A stretch of 64,000 bases of DNA from CADCWK01 sp035944555 (GTDB lineage: Bacteria > Chloroflexota > Chloroflexia > Thermomicrobiales > UBA6265): positions 124,001 to 188,000 of the forward strand of contig DASZAY010000009.1 of assembly GCA_035944555.1 (NCBI GenBank), in the 5' to 3' direction. Made by a program: the position numbers and the translations under genes. The notes below the pieces were generated by a model that saw nothing but the letters and a program-made list of their open reading frames with translations, searched no databases and was not told the DNA's origin. Shown piece after piece: positions 33,418 through 41,516 of this stretch; the first letter of the stretch is position 1, and the number at the start of each line of letters is the position of its first letter.

Positions 33418-34818
33418 TCACATCACTGGGTCGTGATAGAAGTCCTCTTCGGCAACGATCGGTGTGCGTTCCAGGAGCTCGGGAACGAAGCCGGTGTGGA
33501 CGTCTCCCCTCCGGAAGGCCTCGTCGGCCATCACGGCGCGATGGAACGGGGTGGAGTGGGCGATGCCGGTGATGACCGTCTCACGCAGGGCCCGGTCCAT
33601 CAGCGAGATCGCCTCGTCCCGGTCCTTGCCGTGGACGATGATCTTTGCCAGCAGACTGTCGTAGTTCGGTGGCACGGTGTAGCCGCTGAACAGGTGGGAA
33701 TCGACGCGGACGCCGGGACCGCCGGGTGCGACCCACGTCGTCACCTTGCCAGCAGACGGCCGGAAGCCGTTGGCGACATCCTCCGCCGTGATGCGGCACT
33801 CGATGCTGTGGCCGGTCGGCTCGAGAGCCTTGGCGTCGACATCCAGCTTCTGCCCGGCCGCGATGCGAATCTGCCAGGTCACCAGGTCGATCCCGGCCGT
33901 CTCCTCGGTAATTGGGTGCTCGACCTGGATCCGGGTGTTCATCTCCATGAAGTAGAACTTGCCTTCTTCGTCCAGCAGGAACTCGAGCGTGCCAGCCGAG
34001 GTGTACCCCACCGACCGGGCGCCCCGGACTGCCGTCCGCAGCAGGTTCTCGCGCACCTTCCGATTCAGGTTCGGAGCGGGCGCCTCCTCGACGACTTTTT
34101 GATGCCGACGCTGGAGCGAACAATCGCGTTCCCCGACGGCGATGACGTTGCCGTGCGTATCCCCGAGCACCTGGACCTCGACGTGTCGGGGCTTGGCGAG
34201 ATACTTCTCGACGTAGCAGGCACTGTCACCGAAGGCCGCCAGAGCCTCGGACTGGGCCAGCGGCAGGAGCCGGGTGAGTTCGACATCATCATTGGCGACG
34301 CGCATGCCCCGGCCGCCACCACCGGCAACGGCCTTGATGATCACGGGGTAGCCAACGTTCTTCGCTGCCTGACGGGCTGCTCCGAGATTCTCGACCGGTC
34401 CATCAGTGCCCGGCAGCATAGGCACCCCGGCGGCGCGCATCATGTCCCGCGCGACGGCCTTGTTGCCCATTTTCTCGATGACTTCCGAAGTCGGGCCGAT
34501 GAAGGTAACGCCGACCTGCTGGCAGACCTCGGCCAGCACGCTGTTCTCCGCCAGGAAGCCATAGCCTGGGTGCAGGGCATCGCACCCGGTGACCAGGGCA
34601 GCCGAGACCACTGCCGGGATGTTGTTGTACGACCTGGACACCGCGTCGGGCCCGATACAAACGGCTTCGTCGGCCAGCCGGACGGCGAGCGAGTCGCGGT
34701 CGACTGAGCTGTAGGCCACGACTGCCGGGATCCCGAGATCCCGGCAGGCCCGCAGGATCCGGAGAGCGATTTCCCCGCGATTGGCGATCAGGATCTTTCG
34801 AAACAATGGTTCGGACAT
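33418..34818 (-). CDS. accC: biotin carboxylase subunit of acetyl-CoA carboxylase
   Basis: A 466-residue ATP-grasp enzyme that carboxylates biotin on AccB. It has KILIANRGEIALRILRACRDLG at the N-terminus, the glycine-rich loop KAVAGGGGRGMRV, ERDCSLQRRHQKVVEE, and MEMNTRIQVEHPITEE with the active Glu/Asn/Arg residues. The ATG at 34818 has AGGGA nine bases upstream, and a longer open frame to 34977 lacks family similarity. accB is not adjacent. A role in a propionyl-CoA or pyruvate carboxylase complex is possible but the length fits AccC. Confidence 0.93.
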   Translation of the reverse strand: MSEPLFRKILIANRGEIALRILRACRDLGIPAVVAYSSVDRDSLAVRLADEAVCIGPDAVSRSYNNIPAVVSAALVTGCDALHPGYGFLAENSVLAEVCQQVGVTFIGPTSEVIEKMGNKAVARDMMRAAGVPMLPGTDGPVENLGAARQAAKNVGYPVIIKAVAGGGGRGMRVANDDVELTRLLPLAQSEALAAFGDSACYVEKYLAKPRHVEVQVLGDTHGNVIAVGERDCSLQRRHQKVVEEAPAPNLNRKVRENLLRTAVRGARSVGYTSAGTLEFLLDEEGKFYFMEMNTRIQVEHPITEETAGIDLVTWQIRIAAGQKLDVDAKALEPTGHSIECRITAEDVANGFRPSAGKVTTWVAPGGPGVRVDSHLFSGYTVPPNYDSLLAKIIVHGKDRDEAISLMDRALRETVITGIAHSTPFHRAVMADEAFRRGDVHTGFVPELLERTPIVAEEDFYHDPVM

Positions 34819-35014
34819 TCGATCCCTCGTTGCGACCCGGAGGGTCGAGCTGCACCGGCCGGGCGACTCCATTAGCCGGTCCTGATGACGGCAAGAATAG
34901 TCGGACCCGGGAAGGCGTGCCGGAGCGACTGGCAACGCTCGTGCGTCCCCGGACGGCAGATCCTCAACCGCGACCATTCATCCCGGTCGCCACTCCAACG
35001 GAGCACCCGAAGAC

Positions 35015-35518
35015 ATGCCTCATACACCCGGATTGATCGTCCGTACCCTGACCCGCTCGTTCGCCATCGGCGTCGCCGCCGGTCTCCGCTCTCAGGTGCC
35101 ATCGGCCGTGATCACCGATGCTGCCCGAACGGGGCGCCTCGCCCGGGGTAGCGGCCCGATCTGGGACGGACTTCGCGCTCCCGTCGCCAGCAAGCTCGGC
35201 ATCGCGTCGATGCTTGGGGAGATGGTCGGCGACAAGTTGCCGGTGACCCCGCCCCGGATCGCTCAGCCGGCGCTGTCGTTCCGGATCCTCTCGGGTGGAC
35301 TGGCCGGAGCCTTCGTCGCATCCGGGCTCGGAGCGAAGTCCGGCGGACTTGCCTTTGCCGCACTGGCCGGCGCGGCTGGCGCCTATGCCGGCACGTACGG
35401 TGGCTATCACGCCCGGAAGGGGATCGCCGATACCGGCGTGCCCGATCTCCCGATTGCCTTGGTCGAGGACGTCACCGCCCTGGCGATCGGCCGTCTGGCG
35501 GTCGCCAGGGAGCTGTAG
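35015..35518 (+). CDS. DUF4126-like small membrane protein
   Basis: A 167-residue Ala/Gly-rich protein with about three hydrophobic segments: TRSFAIGVAAGLRSQVPSAVI near the N-terminus, then LSGGLAGAFVASGL and GLAFAALAGAAGAYAGTYGGYHARK. The AAGLRS pattern and general layout recall DUF4126 membrane proteins of unknown function. GGAG precedes the ATG. It is monocistronic and divergent from accC, and ends in a hairpin shared with fabG. The function is unknown. Confidence 0.6.
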   Translation: MPHTPGLIVRTLTRSFAIGVAAGLRSQVPSAVITDAARTGRLARGSGPIWDGLRAPVASKLGIASMLGEMVGDKLPVTPPRIAQPALSFRILSGGLAGAFVASGLGAKSGGLAFAALAGAAGAYAGTYGGYHARKGIADTGVPDLPIALVEDVTALAIGRLAVAREL

Positions 35519-35540
35519 CGCGATCGGATGAAGCCCCGGA

Positions 35541-35570
35541 GTCGCAGCCGGTCGGATGGCCGGCTGCGAC
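35541..35570. terminator. hairpin between the DUF4126-like gene and fabG
   Basis: A perfect 11-bp stem (GTCGCAGCCGG / CCGGCTGCGAC), loop TCGGATGG, at a convergent gene junction. There is no strong T-run. Confidence 0.6.
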
Positions 35571-35583
35571 CCCAAGGCTGGCC

Positions 35584-36333
35584 CTACGGCATGTACAGGC
35601 CGCCGTCGACCGTCAGCGTGTGGCCGGTGATGAACCCGGCGTCCTCGGACGCCAGAAAGGCGATCGCCGCGGCGACGTCGTCCGGCTGCCCGAATCGCCC
35701 CAGTGGCGTCTGGCCGAGCACCGCGGCCTTCTGCTCGTCCTTGAGGACGTCGGTGAGCCGCGTCTGGATGAAGCCGGGAGCGACAGCATTGACGGTGATG
35801 TTGCGCGACCCGACCTCCTTGGCCATGGACTTCGTCAGGCCGATCAGACCTGCCTTGGCCGAGGCGTAGTTGGCCTGGCCAGCGTTGCCGACCTGTCCCA
35901 CGACCGAGGTCACGTTGATGATGCGACCCGAGCGGGCCCGCATCATCGGCCGCAGCACGGCCTTGCTCAGCAGGAACGTGCCCTTGAGGTTGGTGTCCAC
36001 GACCGCGTCCCAGTCGTCCTCGGACATGCGCATGACCAGGCCGTCGCGGGTGATGCCGGCGTTATTGACCAGCACATCGATCTTGCCGAGGCTGGACAGG
36101 GCCGTCTCGATGATCTGGCCGGCACCATCCGCGGTCCCGATGTCGGCGGCGATGATCTCGACCTTGCCGCCATGGCCGGCGATCTCGGTCCGGGCCGCTT
36201 CCGCTGCGTCGGTGTCGCGCTGGTAGGTGAGCAGCAGGTCGTAGCCGTCACGGGCAAGGCGCGCGGAGATGGCGAGGCCGATGCCTCGCGTGCCACCGGT
36301 CACGATCGCGGTTCGTCTCGTGGTCTCTGTCAC
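35584..36333 (-). CDS. fabG: 3-oxoacyl-ACP reductase
   Basis: A 249-residue classical SDR: GGTRGIG cofactor loop at about residues 12-18, NNAGITRDGL, active Ser in NVTSVVGQ and the YASAK Tyr/Lys motif, ending in HTLTVDGGLYMP. It reduces beta-ketoacyl-ACP with NADPH during elongation. The GTG at 36333 has GGAGGAG nine bases upstream. It is the last gene of the operon yceD-rpmF-fabH-fabD-fabG. Confidence 0.93.
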   Translation of the reverse strand: MTETTRRTAIVTGGTRGIGLAISARLARDGYDLLLTYQRDTDAAEAARTEIAGHGGKVEIIAADIGTADGAGQIIETALSSLGKIDVLVNNAGITRDGLVMRMSEDDWDAVVDTNLKGTFLLSKAVLRPMMRARSGRIINVTSVVGQVGNAGQANYASAKAGLIGLTKSMAKEVGSRNITVNAVAPGFIQTRLTDVLKDEQKAAVLGQTPLGRFGQPDDVAAAIAFLASEDAGFITGHTLTVDGGLYMP

Positions 36334-36406
36334 GGGCAGGTGCTCCTCCAGGTTGGCGGTCCGGGGCAGGGGCCGGTCCACGGCTTCTTCGTCGCGACCC
36401 GGAAGC

Positions 36407-37321
36407 TTACCCGACGAGGCTTTCGGCAGCCGTCACGGTGATCCCCGGGCAGATCCGTCCGACCAGGCCGGCGAGCACCTTGCCGGGACCCACCTCGAAC
36501 CCGGTGGTCACTCCCTCCGTCGCCAGGCGACCGATGACATCGACCCACCGGACGGGCGCACAGATCTGATCGCGAAGTTCCCGGCGCAGCTTGTCAGCGG
36601 CAGCGATCGGGCTGGCATCCACGTTGGAGATCAGCGGGACGGCGAGGTCGTTCATCGTGACGCCGTCGATCTCCGGGCCGAGCTCGTCGACGACGGGCGC
36701 CATCATCGACGAGTGGAACGCACCCGAGACCGGGAGCCGGATCGCCCGCTTGGCGCCGTGACCCTTCGCCGCAGCGACGACGCGATCGATCGCATCGTCA
36801 GCGCCAGAAACGACGACCTGTCCCGGCGCGTTGATGTTCGCGACCTCGACACCCTCGGTGGAGGCCAGTTCCTCAACCTTCGACAGATCCAGTCCGAGGA
36901 CCGCCGCCATCCCGCCGGCGCCATGCTGCTGCATCAGTTGGCCGCGCCGTCGGACGAGCCGGACAGCGTCCGCCAGTCCGAGCGCTCCACCAGCAACCAG
37001 CGCCGAGTACTCGCCCAGCGAGTGCCCGGCCACGAAGTCTGCCTCGGGTAGTAGTCCGCGATCCCGCAGCACGGCGTGCCATGCGATCGAGACGGCGAGG
37101 ATGGCGGGCTGCTGATTGGCGGTCTGCTCGAGGTCGGTCGCCGGCCCGTCCGCGATCAAGCCGGAAAGCGAGAAGCCAAGTGCATCGTCTGCTTCCTGAA
37201 GAATCGCCTGGGCTACCGGCTCGTCCGCGAGGCTCACGGCCATCCCGACACGCTGCGAACCCTGGCCAGGGAACAGCCAGACCGTCCGTCCGGCGGCGAT
37301 GCCGTCTTGCGGGGTCGTCAC
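36407..37321 (-). CDS. fabD: malonyl-CoA:ACP transacylase
   Basis: A 304-residue acyltransferase loading malonate onto ACP: LFPGQGSQRVGM, the nucleophile in GHSLGEYSALVAGG, the Arg-containing RRRGQLMQQ, and the catalytic His in GAFHSSMM. The GTG at 37321 has GGAGG five bases upstream, while an upstream frame to 37408 overlaps fabH and lacks support. It follows fabH by 35 bp and precedes fabG by 73 bp. Confidence 0.94.
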   Translation of the reverse strand: MTTPQDGIAAGRTVWLFPGQGSQRVGMAVSLADEPVAQAILQEADDALGFSLSGLIADGPATDLEQTANQQPAILAVSIAWHAVLRDRGLLPEADFVAGHSLGEYSALVAGGALGLADAVRLVRRRGQLMQQHGAGGMAAVLGLDLSKVEELASTEGVEVANINAPGQVVVSGADDAIDRVVAAAKGHGAKRAIRLPVSGAFHSSMMAPVVDELGPEIDGVTMNDLAVPLISNVDASPIAAADKLRRELRDQICAPVRWVDVIGRLATEGVTTGFEVGPGKVLAGLVGRICPGITVTAAESLVG

Positions 37322-37356
37322 AGAATCCTCCGTATGCTGGTTGTCAGCGGGCCGGT

Positions 37357-38469
37357 TCAGCTCGACGGCTCGCGCCCGGCGCCCCAGCGTAGCGCGACGG
37401 CTGCCCACGACAGCCCGGCGCCGAAGCCGACGCAGACGACATTGTCGCCGTCGTTGAGCCGTCCATCTTCCGCGGCCTCGTAGAGTGCCATCGGGACGGA
37501 CGCGGCCGACGTGTTGCCGTAGCGATCGACGTTGACGACGAAGCGGTCCATGGCGATACCGAGTCGCCGTGACGCGGCGTCGATGATCCGGACGTTGGCC
37601 TGGTGGGGGACAACCACGTCCACGTCTTCCAGGCTGAGACCGGCCTTCTCGACGACCTGCGCGGCGCTCTCCGCGAGCACCTTGACGGCGAACTTGAAGA
37701 CCTCGCCGCCATTCATCAGCATCGCCGGGTTGGCGGCGAGCGCGGGACGCTGCTCGATCGCCGCGGCGGCGGGTGCGATGGCGGGGGCCATCGTCGCGAC
37801 CGCGAACTCCGCTTCCCCACCAGCTGCGGCAGCGCCGTTCACGCCGGCATCGGGGGACGCGGCGGGATACGACCAGCCGGGGACATAGAGGCTGTCCCAG
37901 CGGGTGCCGTCGGCACCGAGCACGGACGCCAGCAGGCCGCGGTCGGCCGTCGTCGCTTCCAGCACCACGGCGCCGGCCCCGTCGCCGAACAGCACGCAGG
38001 TCGACCGATCGGTGAAGTCGATGTAGCGGGTGAGGGTGTCGACGCCGACGACGAGGATCCGTGTGGCCGCGCCGTTCTCGATGAACTGGCTGGCGACCGA
38101 CAGCGCATAGACGAAGCCGGAGCAGGCCGCCCCAAGGTCAAAGGCGCCGGCGGTCCCGCCGAGTTCGGCCTGGAGCAGCGACGCCTGGCTGACCAGGAGC
38201 TGGTCGCCGGTGCAGGTGCTGCAGATGATCAGGTCGATGTCGGTGGGCGAGACCCCGGCGCGATCCAGCGCCTCTCGCGCCGCGGCGAGCGAGAGGGAGG
38301 TCGATGATTCATCCGGGCCGGCGATCCGGCGCTCACGGATACCCGTCCGCGAGACGATCCACTCGTCCGATGTCTCGACCATGCGCTCGAGATCGGCGTT
38401 TGAGAGGATGGCTTCGGGCACAGCCATGCCCCAGCCCGTAATCGCGGCGTGACGTCCTGGGATGGTCAT
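37357..38469 (-). CDS. fabH: 3-oxoacyl-ACP synthase III with an alanine-rich insert
   Basis: A 370-residue KAS III that starts fatty-acid synthesis by condensing an acyl-CoA with malonyl-ACP. The catalytic triad is present: C116 in LGAACSGF, H289 in VVPHQANVR and N319 in RYGNTSA. The usual length is about 320-335. The surplus is an Ala/Pro/Gly-rich block at about residues 203-250, between the WSYPAASP loop and MNGGEVFKFAV. That is near the acyl/substrate entrance in known structures, so it may alter primer choice. GGAG is seven bases before the ATG. Confidence 0.93.
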   Translation of the reverse strand: MTIPGRHAAITGWGMAVPEAILSNADLERMVETSDEWIVSRTGIRERRIAGPDESSTSLSLAAAREALDRAGVSPTDIDLIICSTCTGDQLLVSQASLLQAELGGTAGAFDLGAACSGFVYALSVASQFIENGAATRILVVGVDTLTRYIDFTDRSTCVLFGDGAGAVVLEATTADRGLLASVLGADGTRWDSLYVPGWSYPAASPDAGVNGAAAAGGEAEFAVATMAPAIAPAAAAIEQRPALAANPAMLMNGGEVFKFAVKVLAESAAQVVEKAGLSLEDVDVVVPHQANVRIIDAASRRLGIAMDRFVVNVDRYGNTSAASVPMALYEAAEDGRLNDGDNVVCVGFGAGLSWAAVALRWGAGREPSS

Positions 38470-38549
38470 GGCCGTACTCCGGTGCTGGGGCTGGTTGGTG
38501 GGACGCGACGGAAGCGCCCGCTCGTGACGCTTCCCGTTCGAGGACTGTT

Positions 38550-38753
38550 CTAGCTGGCGGGCTCGTTGTGGGAGTGCTCGATCTGCAGCACGGCACGACC
38601 GCGGTAGAAACCGCAGCTCGGGCAGACGTGGTGCGACCGCATGTTCTCGCCGCAGTGGGTGCAGGTCACGATCTGCGGCAGCTTGAGGAACTGCTCGCGG
38701 CGGCGATTGCCACGGCGGTGGCTGCTGATACGCTGCTTGGGAAGGGCGCCCAT
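38550..38753 (-). CDS. rpmF: 50S ribosomal protein L32
   Basis: A 67-residue ribosomal protein with the N-terminal MGALPKQRISSHRRGNRRRE and a four-Cys zinc ribbon (CTHC near residue 31 and CPSC near residue 44), the C+ form. It lies between yceD and fabH, as in many bacteria, but the usual plsX between rpmF and fabH is absent. Confidence 0.95.
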   Translation of the reverse strand: MGALPKQRISSHRRGNRRREQFLKLPQIVTCTHCGENMRSHHVCPSCGFYRGRAVLQIEHSHNEPAS

Positions 38754-38858
38754 CGTCTCTCTCCTCTGGCCCGCTGATCGGGCCTTCGTTGTCCGGTCCG
38801 CCCTGACGAGGGACCGGGTCGTTCCTGTCTGGCCGAAGCGGTCGGCAACCGCTGCTGC

Positions 38859-39449
38859 CTAGTTGCCTCGATCGTCCCGTGTCTCCAGCAGAGCCGAAAG
38901 CGCCGCGAAGCGATCGTCCGCTGGAGCGTCGTCATCCGCCATGCCGTCGCTGTCCGCCAGGAGGTCGGGCCCGGGACACTCGTCCCCGCAGTCCGGCCGC
39001 ATGGGCAGTTCCAGCAACACGTTCTGCCGGATCGCCTCACGCAGGTCGATCTGGTGATGCTCGTCGATCTCGAAGGCGTCATCCTCGTCGAGGTCGACCT
39101 GCCGGCTCCCGCGAAGTTCGTGGCCCGACTGCACGTCCACCGACTGCCGGAACGGCTCGTCGAAGGTCGCGCGGAACGGCTGCTCGTACTTCCGCAGGCA
39201 GCGAACACACTCCATGAGCGCCTCGCCGGTGATATCGACCGACGCGAGCACCTGCTCCCGCAACCGGGTCAGGTTGACGCCACCGCTGAGGCGGTAGGCA
39301 ACCAGGTCATCCGCCAGTGGAAACTCGTCGAACCGGATCGTGTAGCTCCGCCGCGCGCCGAGTTCGTCCCGGAGCATGGTGGCGACATTGACGACCGTCT
39401 CGTTGACGAGCTCACCGCTCGTCCTGTCTTCCGCACGCTGACTGACCAT
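38859..39449 (-). CDS. yceD: YceD/DUF177 family protein (putative 23S rRNA-accumulation factor)
   Basis: A 196-residue protein: LSGGVNLTRLREQVLASVDITGEALMECVRCLRKYEQPF followed by an acidic segment with DLREAIRQNVLLELPMRPDC and a further Cys, the DUF177 signature (C-x2-C, then a C pair). Homologues are encoded next to rpmF and are linked to 23S rRNA processing or ribosome assembly. It is the first gene of the fatty-acid operon. The predicted start of transcription is about 90 bases upstream. The ribosome site is weak. Confidence 0.88.
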   Translation of the reverse strand: MVSQRAEDRTSGELVNETVVNVATMLRDELGARRSYTIRFDEFPLADDLVAYRLSGGVNLTRLREQVLASVDITGEALMECVRCLRKYEQPFRATFDEPFRQSVDVQSGHELRGSRQVDLDEDDAFEIDEHHQIDLREAIRQNVLLELPMRPDCGDECPGPDLLADSDGMADDDAPADDRFAALSALLETRDDRGN

Positions 39450-39522
39450 GTGTTCGCATCGTCCGACCGGGGATCCACAGGGCGGTGCGTCTGCCCGCCC
39501 GGATCACCCGGTGCTTGATCGC

Positions 39523-39537
39523 ATGCCAAAGTGGCAT
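39523..39537. promoter_or_regulatory. palindrome ATGCCA-AAG-TGGCAT at the fab operon start
   Basis: A perfect 6-bp inverted repeat with a 3-base centre. It sits just downstream of the -10 of the yceD-rpmF-fab promoter, covering the predicted transcription start (about 39540). This is the position expected of a repressor operator. Confidence 0.5.
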
Positions 39538-39546
39538 AACCCGCGA

Positions 39547-39576
39547 ATGATAGGGGAAATCCAACCGATGGGTCAA
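39547..39576 (-). promoter_or_regulatory. promoter of the yceD-rpmF-fabHDG operon
   Basis: On the minus strand TTGACC (39571-39576), an 18-base spacer and TATCAT (39547-39552). Confidence 0.65.
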
Positions 39577-39765
39577 CCGGCGGAGGATCCTGTCCCGACC
39601 CTGTCCCACGGCCATGTCACGCCGACCTGGCCGACGAAGTCATCAGTCGCGGCTGCACACCCATACTACACTGGCAGGAATGGGCCGGGTTCTGATCCCG
39701 GCTGTCTGCTTTCCTCTAATGCGACGGGTCCGGCAACGCGACCATGTGAGATGAACGGGGCGACG

Positions 39766-40272
39766 ATGCCAAGGATGGCGACCCAACGAGCGGCTGACCG
39801 GGCCGCTTCGGCGCGCCAGGGCGGGGACCGGGTGATCACCTCGAACCGCCGCGCCAATCACGAGTACTTCATCGAGGACACCATCGAGGCGGGTATGGTG
39901 CTGACCGGCTCGGAGATCAAGGCGATCCGGGATGGCAAGGCCACGATCGGCGAGGCTTACGTCCGGATCGAGAACGGAGAGCTCTGGCTGGTCGGCGCGA
40001 ACATCGCCCAGTTTGCCAACGGCGGGTATGCCAATCACCAGCCGGACCGCCCCCGGAAGTTGCTGGCCCACAAGCGGCAGATCGAATCGTTCCGCGATCA
40101 GATCGAGCGCAAGGGGCTGACGATCGTTCCGCTGCGGCTGGTGCTGCGGGACGGCCGCGCCAAGCTGGTGATTGGCGTCGCTCGGGGCAAGAAGCTCTAC
40201 GACAAGCGCGCCGTCGCCGCGGAGCGCCAGTCCCGCCGGGATGTCGAGCAGGCGTTGAACTCCCGGGGATGA
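39766..40272 (+). CDS. smpB: SsrA-binding protein SmpB
   Basis: A protein of about 168 residues. The core begins VITSNRRANHEYFIEDTIEAGMVLTGSEIKAIRDGK and has the family signature GEAYVRIENGELWLVGANI; the basic C-terminal tail (GKKLYDKRAVAAERQSRRDVEQAL) enters the mRNA channel. It delivers tmRNA to stalled ribosomes. I chose the ATG at 39766. ATGs at 39751 and 39775 are alternatives. The tmRNA gene is 134 bp downstream on the same strand. Confidence 0.93.
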   Translation: MPRMATQRAADRAASARQGGDRVITSNRRANHEYFIEDTIEAGMVLTGSEIKAIRDGKATIGEAYVRIENGELWLVGANIAQFANGGYANHQPDRPRKLLAHKRQIESFRDQIERKGLTIVPLRLVLRDGRAKLVIGVARGKKLYDKRAVAAERQSRRDVEQALNSRG

Positions 40273-40362
40273 GGCCAGCGAGTGTCCTCCGGCGCCCGCG
40301 ACGGGATGTGTCTGATACCTGAAAGCGCGCCGGAAACGGACCGGGAAGACCTCGTCCAGCGG

Positions 40363-40391
40363 TTGCCATAACAGGCGATTTCGGCGATAAT
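40363..40391 (+). promoter_or_regulatory. promoter of the tmRNA gene
   Basis: TTGCCA (40363-40368), exactly 17 bases, GATAAT (40386-40391). Transcription would begin near 40398, about nine bases before the mature 5' end. Confidence 0.75.
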
Positions 40392-40406
40392 CTTCTGACG
40401 ACGTAC

Positions 40407-40768
40407 GGGGATGTCCCGGTTTCGACAGGGTCGGGCGAGATGTGCGTTGCGTGCCGAGGTGCCCAGGCCTCGTAAAACCGGGCAACACAAGTAACTGGCA
40501 CACAGCCTGTTGCTCTCGCTGCCTAAGCAATAGCTTAAGCGGCGCGTCTCTCCGGACTTCCACCCTTCGGGTCCGGGTCGAGGCGCCACCTTCAGAGGGG
40601 CTGCGGCAGCCAAGTCCGCCGGAGCGCGGCTGTCAAAGGCATTCTGGCTTGCGGCTCGGGAACCCTGTCAGTGGGGGTTTCGGGTCGGACATCAAACGCT
40701 GACTACGCACGTAGTAGATGCATGGTCACCGGTTCTGGACGGGGGTTCGACTCCCCCCATCTCCACCA
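40407..40768 (+). ncRNA. ssrA: transfer-messenger RNA (tmRNA)
   Basis: A one-piece tmRNA of 362 nt. The 5' GGGGATG pairs with 3' CATCTCC (one G-T), then A-CCA encoded. The T arm is GGGGG-TTCGACT-CCCCC. The tag frame is 40482-40526, starting at resume codon GCA: A-TQVTGTQPVALAA and a TAA stop. The ALAA end is the usual proteolysis signal, and QPVALAA resembles tags of high-GC Chloroflexota. The run of GC-rich hairpins after the tag corresponds to pseudoknots. It lies beside smpB. Confidence 0.97.
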
Positions 40769-40773
40769 GTCGT

Positions 40774-40809
40774 CAGAGCGGCCGCCCGGGTAACCGGGCG
40801 GCCGCTCTG
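40774..40809. terminator. bidirectional terminator after ssrA
   Basis: A perfect 16-bp stem (CAGAGCGGCCGCCCGG / CCGGGCGGCCGCTCTG), loop GTAA, then CTTTT on the plus strand. It is shared with the convergent ferredoxin gene. Confidence 0.9.
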
Positions 40810-40816
40810 CTTTTCC

Positions 40817-41278
40817 CTACCGGTCCACGCTGGGGTCGTCGACGCTCGATCGACGGGACAGTCGACGCCGCTCGCGGTTGGAGAGCACCCGGTCACGCTC
40901 CCACGGCGGGCGACTGGCCGGGAGATCCGGCTCAACGTTCGGGTCGTCCGACCCGGCGGCCAGAGCGGCGACCAGTCGGAACGCGTCGGCGGTCGTCAGA
41001 TGGTTGTAGCGGGCGGGTCCGGGATAGATGTCGACCGACGGCGCGTCGTCGCACCGGTCGCGGCAGCCGACCCGGACGACTGGACAGTCATCCAGCTGGG
41101 CCTCGGCGACGGCGTCTTCGAACGCGACGACGAGATGGCGGCCGCCACGGCGTTGACAGTGCCTGCCGAGGCAGACATGGATGGCCTGGCCGACCCGTTC
41201 GCTGTCGCGCCGGTCGCGGTCAGCCATCGACTGGCGGACGTCGGCCAGCCACGGAAACGAGGTGGAGAGGTCGCTCAT
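40817..41278 (-). CDS. thioredoxin-like [2Fe-2S] ferredoxin domain protein
   Basis: A 153-residue protein. The thioredoxin-like ferredoxin signature has C36 and C41 (VCLGRHC) and C72 and C76 (VGCRDRC), the four expected cluster ligands, as in the NuoE C-terminal domain and Azotobacter FeSII. The C-terminal 45 residues are Arg/Asp-rich and probably disordered. It is a small electron carrier or protective FeS protein. The partner is unknown. It is monocistronic, ending at the tmRNA terminator. Confidence 0.75.
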   Translation of the reverse strand: MSDLSTSFPWLADVRQSMADRDRRDSERVGQAIHVCLGRHCQRRGGRHLVVAFEDAVAEAQLDDCPVVRVGCRDRCDDAPSVDIYPGPARYNHLTTADAFRLVAALAAGSDDPNVEPDLPASRPPWERDRVLSNRERRRLSRRSSVDDPSVDR

Positions 41279-41516
41279 CGGTGCAGGATCCTGGTCATAT
41301 GTGATGGGGGAAAGACGAGCGGCTCTCGCCGTCGTGACTGGGCGGTCTGGCAGGACCTGCAGATTGGTCCGCCAAGCAGGCCGGGATTGGTGTCAGCGCG
41401 GTGGAGTGGGGAACAGGTAGGGTGGGCGTTGCCGGTCGGGAGCGGTTAGGCGTTGCTTCGGGAGATGAGCGGGCGCAGCTGCTCACACGACACGAACACC
41501 GATCCTCGACCGTGTC

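Larger units (their letters stand above)
39450..39765. other. divergent intergenic region between yceD and smpB
   Basis: This 316-bp gap holds the minus-strand promoter and palindrome listed separately. For the plus strand there is only a poor CATACT -10 candidate (39662-39667) and a short GCCGGG/CCCGGC hairpin before smpB. No additional gene is evident. A long open frame continuing upstream of smpB has no ribosome site or family match. Confidence 0.6.

Noticed and set aside
40197..40613. A 138-codon minus-strand frame over the smpB-ssrA junction
   Set aside because: The region is the tmRNA gene and its promoter, whose structure is clear. The frame has no coding support.
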